Assembly (NCBI RefSeq): GCF_947487575.1
Contig: NZ_CANKXG010000016.1
Coordinates: 1 to 35,099 of the forward strand
Source: an uncultured Algibacter sp.
GTDB lineage: Bacteria > Bacteroidota > Bacteroidia > Flavobacteriales > Flavobacteriaceae
DNA: 35,099 bases
Direction: 5' to 3'
Program-made: the position numbers and the translations under genes
The notes under the pieces: model-generated
The model's input: only the letters and a program-made list of their open reading frames with translations
The model's database searches: none
Told to the model about the DNA's origin: nothing
Shown: one piece after another, positions 23,686-31,746 of the stretch
How the letters are laid out: every line of letters starts with the position of its first letter
Numbering within the stretch: position 1 is the stretch's first letter

Positions 23686-24297
23686 ATGAAACTAATTTGC
23701 ATTGGTAGAAATTATACCGAACATATTAAAGAGTTACAAAACGAAAAGCCGACTAATCCTGTTGTTTTTTTAAAACCAGATACCGCTATTTTATTAAAAA
23801 AACAGCCGTTTTTTATTCCAGATTTCTCTGATGATGTACATTACGAAGTAGAGGTTTTGGTTAAGATTAATAGAGTAGGGAAACACATTGACAAAAAATT
23901 TGCACATAAATATTATGAGGAAATTGGTCTTGGTATTGACTTCACAGCACGCGATTTGCAGAGTGCTTTAAAAACTAAGGGGTTGCCATGGGAAAAGGCA
24001 AAATCTTTTGATGGAGCAGCAGTAATTGGCAAATGGATTAATAAATTTGAGCTAGATAATATTGACAATTTTCAGTTTTCTTTGAAAAAGAATGATGAAA
24101 TTGTACAAAATGGAAATACAAGCCACATGCTTTGGAAAATTGATGAATTAATAGAATATGTCTCAAAATATTTTACTTTAAAGATAGGAGATGTTATATT
24201 TACAGGCACACCAGTAGGAGTTGGCAAAGTTGTTGCAAATGATAAATTAAAAGGATTTATAGAAAACAGAGAAATGTTTTCAATAACAATAAAATAA
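23686..24297 (+). CDS. Fumarylacetoacetate hydrolase (FAH) family protein
   Basis: 203 residues, the length of minimal FAH-fold hydrolases and isomerases. The metal-binding acidic triad is visible: E54 and E56 in VHYEVEVLV, and D85 in GLGIDFTARD. Near the C-terminus, GDVIFTGTPVGVGKV is the family's characteristic loop. Members act on acylpyruvates or decarboxylate oxaloacetate; the substrate cannot be assigned. The stop codon is directly followed by the ATG of the HPt gene with no gap, so the two are translationally close. Confidence 0.9.
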   Translation: MKLICIGRNYTEHIKELQNEKPTNPVVFLKPDTAILLKKQPFFIPDFSDDVHYEVEVLVKINRVGKHIDKKFAHKYYEEIGLGIDFTARDLQSALKTKGLPWEKAKSFDGAAVIGKWINKFELDNIDNFQFSLKKNDEIVQNGNTSHMLWKIDELIEYVSKYFTLKIGDVIFTGTPVGVGKVVANDKLKGFIENREMFSITIK

Positions 24298-24639
24298 ATG
24301 GAATTACATTATAAATTATTTAGAGTACGAGAACTGGCTGATAATGACGAGAGTTTTATTGCCGCTTTAGCCGAGGCTTTTTTAGAAGAAGTACCTGTCG
24401 ATGCGGAACGTTTGGAGAAGGCTGTTGCTGCTAAAGATTATCAAGAGGCTTACCAAGCTGCTCATAAAATGAAACCTACGGTAGATTTATTTGAGTTAGG
24501 CGTATTAGATAAATTAATTGAAGTACAAGATTGGGGAAAGTTTACACAAACGGATGTAGATGTTACTGAGCAATTAGAAACTGTTCTTAATGCGGTTAAT
24601 AAGGCTAGTGCTGAAATGAAGTCTGATTTTAATTTGTAA
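24298..24639 (+). CDS. Hpt-domain phosphotransfer protein
   Basis: 113 residues, all helical, forming a single histidine phosphotransfer domain. H56 in QAAHKMKPTVDLFEL fits the HKLKxxxxxLG-type phosphorylation site, followed by a Leu/Gly-rich helix turn (FELGVLDKLIE). Hpt proteins carry phosphate between a hybrid sensor kinase and a response regulator. No kinase or regulator is in the window, so its partners are unknown. The ATG follows the FAH-family stop immediately and its own stop overlaps the cinA start by one base. Confidence 0.85.
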   Translation: MELHYKLFRVRELADNDESFIAALAEAFLEEVPVDAERLEKAVAAKDYQEAYQAAHKMKPTVDLFELGVLDKLIEVQDWGKFTQTDVDVTEQLETVLNAVNKASAEMKSDFNL

Positions 24640-25889
24640 TGTTAGCAGAAATAATCACTATAGGTGATGAGCTTCTTATTGGGCAAGTTGTAGATACCAA
24701 TTCTGCATTTATAGCTAAACAGCTAAATAAAATAGGGGTTTCTATATATCAAATTACTTCTATTCAAGACGACAAGGCGCATATTTTGAAAGCCTTATCT
24801 GATGCCGAAAAGCGAGTAGATATTATTATTTGTACTGGTGGTTTAGGACCTACCAAGGATGATATTACCAAAAAAACCATTGCACAATATTTTAACGATA
24901 TACTTGTAAAAGACGAATCTGTTCTTCAAAACATTGAGACTATCTGGAAACAGCATGTAAGAACAGAATTACTACAAGTAAATAAAGATCAAGCGCTAAT
25001 ACCTTCAAAGTCGAAACCGTTAATGAATAAATTGGGTACAGCACCCGGTATGTGGCTTGAAAAGGGGGATAAAGTTTTTATATCATTACCTGGTGTGCCT
25101 TATGAAATGGAGGCGTTAATTGAATATCAGGTTATTCCGCAGTTAAAAGATAAATATAATTGCCCATTTATTCTTCATAAAACATTACTTGTTTATGGTA
25201 TTGGTGAAAGTGCTTTAGCTGCAAGAATCGAATCTTGGGAAGATGCTTTGCCAAAACATATTAAGTTAGCCTATTTACCCAATTTAGGGAAAATGCGGTT
25301 ACGATTATCTACTAAAGGTTTTGATGAAGCAAAATTAAGGCAAGAGGTACAAGACCAAATAGATAAGGTTATTCCTTTAATAAAAGAAGAATATGCTGGT
25401 TTAGAAGATGAAGATGGCTCAGTTGAAGTCGTTATAGCTAAACAACTTACTAAAGTAGCGCGTACTTTGGCTATTGCAGAAAGTTGTACAGGAGGTGCAG
25501 TTGCAGAACGATTTACCTCGCATTCTGGCGCATCCGCTTTTTTTAAAGGAGGTATTGTAACCTATGCAACCGAGTCAAAAACTAATATTTTAAAGGTTAC
25601 AAAAGCAGATATTGAAGCTCATTCCGTTGTGAGTGCTCAAGTAGCTGAGGCCATGGCTAAAAATGCACAACAATTATTTCAGTCAGATTACGCTATAGCA
25701 ACTACTGGAAATGCAGGGCCAACAAAAGGCGACTCTGATGCTGAGGTAGGAACGGTATTTATTGCTATTGCTACCAAAACTGGTGTTTATTCAGAAGTAT
25801 TTAACTTCGGAAATTCTCGAATAAAAGTCATAAATAAAGCCGTAAATAAAGCACTGGAAATGTTGCTAAAAGAAATTTTTAAAAATTGA
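24639..25889 (+). CDS. cinA: CinA-family protein (molybdopterin-binding plus NMN deamidase-like domains)
   Basis: 416 residues, the full two-domain form. The N-terminal MoCF-like domain (about 1-170) has ITIGDELLIGQVVDTN and CTGGLGPTKDDITK. The C-terminal CinA domain (about 255-412) has LAIAESCTGGAVAERFTSHSG and ATTGNAGPTKGDSDAEVGTV. Known members hydrolyse ADP-ribose at the N-terminus and deamidate nicotinamide mononucleotide at the C-terminus, recycling pyridine nucleotides. An older name links it to competence. Its start overlaps the Hpt stop. A Bacteroidota promoter for rpmB begins 12 bases after its stop. Confidence 0.95.
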   Translation: MLAEIITIGDELLIGQVVDTNSAFIAKQLNKIGVSIYQITSIQDDKAHILKALSDAEKRVDIIICTGGLGPTKDDITKKTIAQYFNDILVKDESVLQNIETIWKQHVRTELLQVNKDQALIPSKSKPLMNKLGTAPGMWLEKGDKVFISLPGVPYEMEALIEYQVIPQLKDKYNCPFILHKTLLVYGIGESALAARIESWEDALPKHIKLAYLPNLGKMRLRLSTKGFDEAKLRQEVQDQIDKVIPLIKEEYAGLEDEDGSVEVVIAKQLTKVARTLAIAESCTGGAVAERFTSHSGASAFFKGGIVTYATESKTNILKVTKADIEAHSVVSAQVAEAMAKNAQQLFQSDYAIATTGNAGPTKGDSDAEVGTVFIAIATKTGVYSEVFNFGNSRIKVINKAVNKALEMLLKEIFKN

Positions 25890-25900
25890 TAAAATTTAGG

Positions 25901-25929
25901 TTGTATAATATAAAGATTTTATATATTTG
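25901..25929 (+). promoter_or_regulatory. Promoter of the rpmB-rpmG operon
   Basis: TTG (25901-25903), 18 bases and TATATTTG (25922-25929) match the Bacteroidota TTTG/TAnnTTTG promoter. The start would fall near 25935, giving a leader of about 35 bases before rpmB. Confidence 0.7.
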
Positions 25930-25970
25930 CACCTCGATTTTAAGCAACAAAGAATTTAAAGTTATATAGA

Positions 25971-26207
25971 ATGTCAAGAGTTTGTGAACTTACAGGAAAG
26001 AAGGCCATGGTTGGAAACAATGTGTCTCATGCAATGAACAAAACTAAACGCAAATTTCATGCGAATTTAGTAAAGAAACGTTTTTACATTCCAGAAGAAG
26101 ACAACTGGATAACTTTAAAAGTTTCTACATCTGCATTAAAAACGATAAACAAGATTGGTATATCTGCAGCAATTAAGGAAGCAAAATCTAAAGGATTTTT
26201 AAAATAA
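25971..26207 (+). CDS. rpmB: 50S ribosomal protein L28
   Basis: 78 residues, normal for L28. It starts MSRVCELTGKKAMVGNNVSHA, the conserved L28 N-terminus (RVCELTGK is C-type with a single Cys), and ends in a basic helix. It is part of the large ribosomal subunit. It is the first gene of an operon with rpmG and a DUF4295 gene, 26 bases apart. Confidence 0.97.
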   Translation: MSRVCELTGKKAMVGNNVSHAMNKTKRKFHANLVKKRFYIPEEDNWITLKVSTSALKTINKIGISAAIKEAKSKGFLK

Positions 26208-26233
26208 TAGCTGTATTTAATAAGTAATAAGAC

Positions 26234-26416
26234 ATGGCAAAGAAAGGTAATAGAATACAAGTAATCTTAGAGTGTACAGAGCACAAGGAGTCTGGACAAC
26301 CAGGAACTTCAAGATACATTACAACAAAAAACAAAAAGAATACGCCAGATAGAATGGAGATTAAAAAATTTAATCCTATCCTTAAGCGTATGACAGTTCA
26401 TAAAGAAATTAAATAA
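26234..26416 (+). CDS. rpmG: 50S ribosomal protein L33
   Basis: 60 residues. [18 protein letters not shown] and [16 protein letters not shown] are the conserved L33 segments. Only one cysteine (C14) is present, so the zinc-binding CxxC pairs are lost; this is the C-minus type. It is a large-subunit protein near the E-site. It follows rpmB closely and precedes the DUF4295 gene by 43 bases. Confidence 0.97.
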   Translation: MAKKGNRIQVILECTEHKESGQPGTSRYITTKNKKNTPDRMEIKKFNPILKRMTVHKEIK

Positions 26417-26459
26417 TTAGAGATTTTATAAAAATCTCAAATAACACCGTTATAGGGTC

Positions 26460-26612
26460 ATGGCAAAGAAATCAGTAGCATCATTACAAACAGGATCTAA
26501 AAGATTAACAAAAGCAATAAAAATGGTAAAGTCTCCAAAAACGGGAGCTTACATGTTTGTTGAATCTATCATGAGTCCAGATCAAGTTAACGACTTTATT
26601 AATAAAAAATAA
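26460..26612 (+). CDS. DUF4295 small basic protein
   Basis: 50 residues beginning MAKKSVASLQTGSKRLTKAI and ending DQVNDFINKK. The family DUF4295 is found in Bacteroidota directly after rpmB-rpmG, which is exactly the position here. Strong basic charge, size and co-transcription with two ribosomal protein genes suggest a lineage-specific ribosome-associated protein. That is inference, and no function is proven. A good terminator follows 22 bases later. Confidence 0.9.
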   Translation: MAKKSVASLQTGSKRLTKAIKMVKSPKTGAYMFVESIMSPDQVNDFINKK

Positions 26613-26634
26613 AGATTTCGTTTTAAGATATTAT

Positions 26635-26665
26635 AAGCTGCTTTCTTCTGAAAGCGGCTTTTTTA
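26635..26665 (+). terminator. Terminator of the rpmB-rpmG operon
   Basis: AAGCTGCTTTC (26635-26645) pairs with GAAAGCGGCTT (26650-26660) with one G-U pair and loop TTCT, followed by T6. Confidence 0.88.
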
Positions 26666-26746
26666 TTTTTATATTTGAGCAACCCAGAGTATTTCTGCCA
26701 TAATAGCAGTAAAATAAATTGGTAAGATATTTGACAATAGTAATTT

Positions 26747-26845
26747 GGGCGTTACCCTAAAGGGTCGGGCTTTCCGCTGTATCTTTTTTGAGAAAAACAA
26801 AAAAGGATGCCGCTACAATCCCTAACGCAGGAGCCGTTACTCCTA
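26747..26845. ncRNA. Structured element upstream of ftsY, probable Bacteroidota repeat RNA
   Basis: Nested helices are visible: GCGTT (26749-26753) with AACGC (26824-26828); ACCCTAAAGGGT as a small hairpin; and ATCTTTTTTG (26781-26790) with CAAAAAAGGAT (26798-26808). A further AGGAGccgttaCTCCT hairpin (26829-26845) ends 32 bases before the ftsY ATG. I recall near-identical elements (GGGCG...GGGTCGGGC...CCGCT...GGAT...ATCCCTAACGC) recurring in many Bacteroidota genomes, possibly one of the Flavobacteria structured-RNA motifs, but cannot confirm the family or strand. It could be an RNA, a leader of ftsY or a repeat. Confidence 0.45.
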
Positions 26846-26877
26846 AACAAATAACAACAAATAAATAAACATTTTTA

Positions 26878-27852
26878 ATGAGTTTTTTTAAAAAAATATT
26901 TTCCTCAGAAAAAAAGGAAACCCTAGATAAAGGATTAGAGAAATCGAAATCAAGTTTTTTTGGCAAGCTAAGTAAAGCAGTAGCAGGAAAATCTAAAGTG
27001 GACGATGAAGTTCTAGATAACCTTGAAGAGATATTAGTCTCTAGTGATGTTGGTGTTAATACAACTTTAAAAGTTATAGAACGCATTGAAGAGCGTGTCT
27101 CAAAAGATAAGTATTTAGGAACCGATGAGTTAAATCAAATACTTCGAGAAGAAATTGCAGCACTTTTAAGTGAAACAAATTCTGGCGAAGAAACTGAATA
27201 CACGATTCCAGAATTACCAAAACAAGAAAACGGAACCAAAACACCTTATGTATTAATGGTAGTTGGTGTAAATGGCGTTGGGAAAACAACAACCATTGGT
27301 AAACTGGCTTATCAATTTAAAAAGCAAGGTTTAAAAGTGGTTCTTGGAGCAGCCGATACCTTTAGAGCAGCAGCCATAGACCAACTTCAAGTATGGGCAG
27401 ATCGTGTAGATGTGCCTATGATCCGTCAAGATATGGGAAGTGACCCAGCATCTGTTGCATTTGATGCTTTAGAATCTGGAGTAAATCAAGATGCAGACGT
27501 TATAATTATAGATACTGCAGGACGTTTACACAATAAAGTAAACTTGATGAACGAACTTACCAAAGTAAAGCGCGTCATGCAAAAAGTAGTTGGCGATGCG
27601 CCACACGATGTATTATTGGTTTTAGATGGATCAACAGGTCAAAATGCATTCGAGCAAGCTAAACAATTTACTGCAGCAACAGAAGTTACATCATTAGCAG
27701 TAACAAAACTTGATGGAACAGCAAAAGGCGGTGTGGTTATTGGTATTTCAGACCAGTTTCAAATTCCTGTAAAATATATTGGAGTAGGCGAGGGTATTGA
27801 AGACTTACAGGTTTTTAATAAGTTTGAGTTTGTAGATTCTTTTTTTAAGTAA
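26878..27852 (+). CDS. ftsY: Signal recognition particle receptor FtsY
   Basis: 324 residues. A short basic N-terminal segment (about 1-35) replaces the long acidic domain of E. coli FtsY. The N domain (36-105) and GTPase G domain follow, with GVNGVGKTTTIGKL (G1, about 130-143), AADTFRAAAIDQL, DTAGRLHNKVNLM, VLDGSTGQNA and TKLDGTAKGGV. It docks ribosomes carrying membrane proteins at the inner membrane with Ffh and 4.5S RNA. The 265-base gap before it holds the rpm operon terminator and a structured element. The conventional ATG is preceded by AT-rich DNA without a clear Shine-Dalgarno, as is usual in this phylum. Confidence 0.97.
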   Translation: MSFFKKIFSSEKKETLDKGLEKSKSSFFGKLSKAVAGKSKVDDEVLDNLEEILVSSDVGVNTTLKVIERIEERVSKDKYLGTDELNQILREEIAALLSETNSGEETEYTIPELPKQENGTKTPYVLMVVGVNGVGKTTTIGKLAYQFKKQGLKVVLGAADTFRAAAIDQLQVWADRVDVPMIRQDMGSDPASVAFDALESGVNQDADVIIIDTAGRLHNKVNLMNELTKVKRVMQKVVGDAPHDVLLVLDGSTGQNAFEQAKQFTAATEVTSLAVTKLDGTAKGGVVIGISDQFQIPVKYIGVGEGIEDLQVFNKFEFVDSFFK

Positions 27853-27855
27853 TTT

Positions 27856-27880
27856 GTTATTCCTGTGAAGGCAGGAATCT
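27856..27880. repeat. Short palindromic repeat after ftsY
   Basis: ATTCCTG (27859-27865) and CAGGAAT (27872-27878) flank a six-base loop, within GTTATTCCTG...AGGAATCT. It is of the REP-like type (TTCCTGC-GAAGGCAGGAA) common in Flavobacteria, and it may double as the ftsY transcription end. Confidence 0.6.
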
Positions 27881-27909
27881 TATTAAATAGAACTTAAATT
27901 TTTAGTGAT

Positions 27910-28239
27910 TTGAAGAATGAGAAAACATTAAGGGTTTTATTAATAATTTCTTTAATATATTCTGTATATCAAGTTGCATATCTTTTATTTACATATATTA
28001 AAGTTCCTTTTGATATCACAAATCCTTTAATTCCAAAATATTTAATAGATTACGTTAGATTTCCAATCTATTTTTTATTCCCAATTTTTTTAGCAATTTC
28101 TATAATCTGCTATAATTTGATTAGAAATAAAGCATATCAACATAAAAGTATTTTGCCAATATTTGGAGTCTTAGTTTTATACCACTTTTTTGAAGTTTTT
28201 ATTTATCAATTTATTCAAAGTTTCAACCCTTATGGTTAA
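27910..28239 (+). CDS. Hypothetical three-helix membrane protein
   Basis: 109 residues from a TTG start preceding MKNEKTLRVLLII-type residues. Hydrophobic segments are at about 8-31, 52-70 and 84-104. No family or motif was recognised. It stands alone after ftsY, 57 bases on, and converges on the serine hydrolase gene with 24 bases between them. Base composition is very AT-rich. It could be real but fast-evolving; the reading frame is uninterrupted and the strand agrees with its neighbours. Confidence 0.6.
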   Translation: MKNEKTLRVLLIISLIYSVYQVAYLLFTYIKVPFDITNPLIPKYLIDYVRFPIYFLFPIFLAISIICYNLIRNKAYQHKSILPIFGVLVLYHFFEVFIYQFIQSFNPYG

Positions 28240-28263
28240 AATAATTCCTTTTGAAGAACGAAA

Positions 28264-29352
28264 CTAATTAATCAACTTATTGATTTCTCCCCAAAGGTCA
28301 TTATCAAAACTGGACGGGCCTAATAAAGCTTCACCAGCATCATCTCCCATTCTTATAATCACTAGGTTTTGACTTGGAACTATATACATTTTTTGGTCAT
28401 TTTTCCCCAAACCAGCAATTAAATCGTTTGGAGCATTAGGAATCAGTTTTCCTTGAAATTCTAATGTTAAACCAGGGCCTCTAAAACTATCTTTACCGTT
28501 TAGCCACCATAAATAACCATAGGCTTTATTTAGGTTTTGTGATGTGTTTGTCATAGCATTAAAATAATCACTGTCATCTAAAATAGTAGTGCCATTCCAA
28601 ACACCATTGTTCAAATTAAGTAATCCAAATCTAGCCATACTTCTGGCATTACTATAGTACAGTTTAAAATACCCAAATGGTATCCACGCACCTTGCATTC
28701 CAATTTTGTTTTTTAGTTTTTCATCAAAATAACTGTTAAAATCGGTATTTGTGGCTCCCGAAATAATGTCGTGTAGTAGGGTATATGTGGCGTTATGGTA
28801 ATACCAAAAACTACCCGATTCATCTTTATAAACCAAACAATCCGGGTCTGTGCAATTATTATTTGGTACTGTATAATCCAAACCAGTAGACATAGTTAAA
28901 TGGTTCCAAACACTTATATTTTTTTCTTGTTCTGTTGTTGCATTAGTCCATGCGTTACCTAAATAGTTTCTTGAAGGATTATTGATATTTAAATAACCTT
29001 CTTCTTGAGCTATACCTGTTGTAAATGCAACAAGGGTTTTTGCAGCAGAATTCCATGGCAAGTTTGAGTCTGCATCGCTACCATTGCCGTACCATTCCAC
29101 AACAATTTTACCATTTTTTAAAACCAGAAAAGCCTTTGTGTCTTTACTTTCTATATAACTTAAAAGAGGCTGTAACTCAGATTCATTCCAACCTAATTCA
29201 GAAGCAGTTGATGTTTCCCAAGTATCAGAATTTATAGGTGGAAAATATAATTCCTCAGAAATAGATTCTTGCTCTTCATTATCATTGCTTTCAGATGAAC
29301 AACTAAAAGCTAATAAAAGAATTAATATTGAGATATAAAATTGGGGTTTCAT
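28264..29352 (-). CDS. Serine hydrolase, beta-lactamase class C/esterase family, lipoprotein
   Basis: 362 residues. The lipoprotein signal MKPQFYISILILLLAFSC has C18. The serine-penicillin-binding fold is shown by S102-A-A-K105 (SxxK nucleophile motif), Y185-H-N187 (YxN) and WWLNG with the later LIAGLGKNDQKMYIVPSQNLVI strand. The canonical KTG is replaced by a GLGKN-type segment, common in esterase and peptidase members rather than resistance enzymes. It probably acts in the periplasm or at the cell surface on peptides, esters or D-amino-acid substrates; none can be named. It is divergent from rimO. Confidence 0.88.
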   Translation of the reverse strand: MKPQFYISILILLLAFSCSSESNDNEEQESISEELYFPPINSDTWETSTASELGWNESELQPLLSYIESKDTKAFLVLKNGKIVVEWYGNGSDADSNLPWNSAAKTLVAFTTGIAQEEGYLNINNPSRNYLGNAWTNATTEQEKNISVWNHLTMSTGLDYTVPNNNCTDPDCLVYKDESGSFWYYHNATYTLLHDIISGATNTDFNSYFDEKLKNKIGMQGAWIPFGYFKLYYSNARSMARFGLLNLNNGVWNGTTILDDSDYFNAMTNTSQNLNKAYGYLWWLNGKDSFRGPGLTLEFQGKLIPNAPNDLIAGLGKNDQKMYIVPSQNLVIIRMGDDAGEALLGPSSFDNDLWGEINKLIN

Positions 29353-29407
29353 AACTATAGGTTTTTAATTTAGGACTATCAAATATATGAAAGGTTTAAT
29401 TAAGTTG

Positions 29408-29415
29408 TATCTTTG
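29408..29415 (+). promoter_or_regulatory. -7 box of the rimO promoter
   Basis: TATCTTTG matches TAnnTTTG exactly, 20 bases before the rimO ATG. No clear TTTG at -33. The leader would be about 15 bases. Confidence 0.6.
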
Positions 29416-29435
29416 CGCCCTGATTTATAGACAGG

Positions 29436-30740
29436 ATGCGTACAAAAACACTTAAGAAAAATAAGATTAATGTTGTAACGCTTGGTTGTAGTAAAAATGT
29501 TTACGACAGCGAAGTGCTTATGGGTCAACTTAAAGCCAATGGTAAAGATGTGGCTCATGAAGAGGAAGGTAATATTGTTGTAATTAATACCTGCGGATTC
29601 ATTAACAATGCCAAGGAAGAAAGCGTCAATACCATTCTAGAATACGTTAAAAAGAAAGATGAAGGCGATGTTGATAAAGTATTTGTTACAGGGTGTTTAA
29701 GTGAACGTTATAAACCAGATTTAGTTAAAGAAATACCTAATGTTGATGAGTATTTTGGTACTACTGAATTACCAGGATTATTAAAAGCATTAGGTGCAGA
29801 TTATAAGCATGAGTTAATAGGAGAGCGTTTAACAACAACGCCTAAAAACTATGCCTATTTGAAAATTGCTGAAGGTTGCGATAGGCCATGTTCGTTTTGT
29901 GCGATTCCAATTATGCGTGGAAAACACAGAAGTACACCAATTGAAGATATTGTTATTGAAGCTGAAAAATTAGCTGCAAATGGCGTTAAAGAATTGATTC
30001 TTATTGCACAAGATTTAACCTATTACGGACTTGATTTATACAAAAAACGAAACCTAGCCGAATTACTTGAAGCCTTAGTAAAAGTGAAAGGTGTGGAATG
30101 GATTCGTTTGCATTATGCATTCCCAACAGGATTTCCATTAGATGTGTTAGACGTGATGAATCGTGAACCTAAAATTTGTAACTATTTAGATATTCCATTA
30201 CAACATATTTCAGATGATATTTTGAAAAGTATGCGCCGTGGAACTACCAAAGAAAAAACAACAAAGTTGATTAGTCAGTTTAGAGAAGCGGTTCCAGAAA
30301 TGACGATTAGAACCACACTTATTGTTGGTTATCCAGGAGAAACAGAAGAGAATTTCCAAGAATTAAAACAATGGGTTTCCGATATGCGTTTTGAACGTTT
30401 AGGTTGTTTTACTTATAGTCACGAGGAGAACACCCATGCCTATAATTTAGAAGATGATGTTCCTGAAGATGTGAAAATTGACAGAGCAAACCAGATTATG
30501 GAAATTCAATCACAGATTTCTTGGGAGTTAAATCAACAGAAAATAGGGCAGGAGTTTAAAGTGGTTATCGATAGAAAAGAAGGTAATTATTTTATTGGAC
30601 GTACCGAGTTTGATTCTCCAGATGTGGATAATGAAGTTTTAATTGATGCTACTAAAACGTATTTAAAAACTGGCGAGTATACTACCGTAAAAATTATAGA
30701 AGCTGAAGATTTTGATTTGTATGGGGAAGTTGTTGCTTAG
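29436..30740 (+). CDS. rimO: Ribosomal protein S12 methylthiotransferase RimO
   Basis: 434 residues, three domains. The N-terminal UPF0004 domain has cluster cysteines C18, C53 and C87. The radical-SAM barrel has C148, C152 and C155 (EGCDRPCSFCAIP). A C-terminal TRAM domain spans about 365-434. The enzyme uses two 4Fe-4S clusters and S-adenosylmethionine to add a methylthio group to an Asp of S12. The LGCSKNVYDSE start and the IRLHYAFPTGFP and YLDIPLQHISD segments separate RimO from the tRNA enzyme MiaB. It is monocistronic with a TATCTTTG promoter box. Confidence 0.96.
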   Translation: MRTKTLKKNKINVVTLGCSKNVYDSEVLMGQLKANGKDVAHEEEGNIVVINTCGFINNAKEESVNTILEYVKKKDEGDVDKVFVTGCLSERYKPDLVKEIPNVDEYFGTTELPGLLKALGADYKHELIGERLTTTPKNYAYLKIAEGCDRPCSFCAIPIMRGKHRSTPIEDIVIEAEKLAANGVKELILIAQDLTYYGLDLYKKRNLAELLEALVKVKGVEWIRLHYAFPTGFPLDVLDVMNREPKICNYLDIPLQHISDDILKSMRRGTTKEKTTKLISQFREAVPEMTIRTTLIVGYPGETEENFQELKQWVSDMRFERLGCFTYSHEENTHAYNLEDDVPEDVKIDRANQIMEIQSQISWELNQQKIGQEFKVVIDRKEGNYFIGRTEFDSPDVDNEVLIDATKTYLKTGEYTTVKIIEAEDFDLYGEVVA

Positions 30741-30787
30741 TATTGAACTCCTTAAACTTTAATTAAAATTCAAATAGAAATGCCGTT

Positions 30788-30876
30788 GTCACCTTGAGCG
30801 CAGTCGAAAGGTCATAAAATTTGCTAATCTAAATAGGTTTCGACTTTAGCTTGTCTTGAGCGAAATAGAAAGGCTC
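30788..30876. repeat. Flavobacterial dispersed repeat pair
   Basis: GTCACCTTGAGCGCAGTCGAAAGGT (30788-30812) is followed by an inverted GGTTTCGACTTTAGC and a related TGTCTTGAGCGAAATAGAAAGGCTC (30852-30876). These CTTGAGCG...GTCGAAAGG units are a familiar intergenic repeat in Bacteroidota. The inverted arms could form a long stem after rimO and act as its transcription end. Confidence 0.65.
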
Positions 30877-30952
30877 AACCAGACATTTTTGGTGTTTATA
30901 AAAATATAGTTGTGCCGAAAATACGTTGAATTAGTTTCTTATTTTTGAAGCT

Positions 30953-31645
30953 ATGAACTCACAAGATTTCGTGAAATTCTTAAATGATATTAGTTTAGAG
31001 CCATTGCGGGTTTTAGATGCATCCATTCCCAATTCAAAATACATCCCTTTAGATTTATCTGAATCCAACCAAACACTAAATACTGTTGATGTGTCTTCAT
31101 CTTCAAAATTAGGAGGTTTTGTAAATAATCATATTTCAAAACAAAATGCTCAAGTGGCTTACGGTGGTTATTTAGAAGTTAGAAATATTTACAAACGAAG
31201 TAATCATTTTAATAGGCAGGCTCAAGATGAACGCAACATCCATTTAGGAATTGATTTATGGTGTGATGCTGAATATCATATTTATACACCTTTAGAAGGA
31301 ACAGTTCACAGCTTTAAGAACAACACAAATTATGGCGATTATGGACCAACTATTATTTTAAAACACACTATTTCTGGAGTTGAATTCTATACACTTTACG
31401 GGCATTTAAGCTTAGCATCCATTCAAGATATTGTAATTGGACAGGAATTTACACAAAATGAAAAAATAGCAACTTTAGGTGATGCTAAGGTAAATGGTGA
31501 TTATCCACCGCATTTGCATTTTCAGATAATAAAAGATATTGAAGATTTTAAAGGTGATTACCCTGGGGTTTGTAGTAATAAAAATTTGAATTTTTATAAA
31601 GCTAATTGTCCTAATCCAAATTTGTTGCTTAAGTTGAAAATTTAG
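30953..31645 (+). CDS. M23-family metallopeptidase domain protein
   Basis: 230 residues with a C-terminal LytM/M23 domain (about 92-195). The zinc ligands are H97 and D101 (HLGIDLW) and H189 in HLHF, with H187 completing the pair. GHLS is at 150-153. M23 enzymes cut peptidoglycan cross-bridges. No signal peptide or membrane segment is present at the N-terminus, so how it would reach the cell wall is unclear; a cytoplasmic or non-wall role is possible. The first 90 residues are not recognised. It is a single gene with the flavobacterial repeat upstream. Confidence 0.87.
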   Translation: MNSQDFVKFLNDISLEPLRVLDASIPNSKYIPLDLSESNQTLNTVDVSSSSKLGGFVNNHISKQNAQVAYGGYLEVRNIYKRSNHFNRQAQDERNIHLGIDLWCDAEYHIYTPLEGTVHSFKNNTNYGDYGPTIILKHTISGVEFYTLYGHLSLASIQDIVIGQEFTQNEKIATLGDAKVNGDYPPHLHFQIIKDIEDFKGDYPGVCSNKNLNFYKANCPNPNLLLKLKI

Positions 31646-31684
31646 GAATTGTATAAGGTTTAGACTATTGTTTAACCATTTTTA

Positions 31685-31720
31685 TAGTCCTAAATAACCT
31701 ATACAGATTGTTTAGGACTA
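31685..31720. terminator. Hairpin between converging genes
   Basis: TAGTCCTAAA (31685-31694) and TTTAGGACTA (31711-31720) form a perfect 10-bp stem with a 16-base loop between the M23 gene and the converging PD40 gene. No strong T-run follows. The decamer TTTAGGACTA also occurs at 62-71 and 29369-29378. Confidence 0.45.
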
Positions 31721-31746
31721 GAGATAGTAGTGAATACTCTATATTA

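Noticed and set aside
28264-29352. Beta-lactam resistance (class C beta-lactamase)
   Set aside because: SxxK and YxN are present but the KTG element is not canonical, and the protein is a lipoprotein of the broad serine-hydrolase family. Resistance is not supported.
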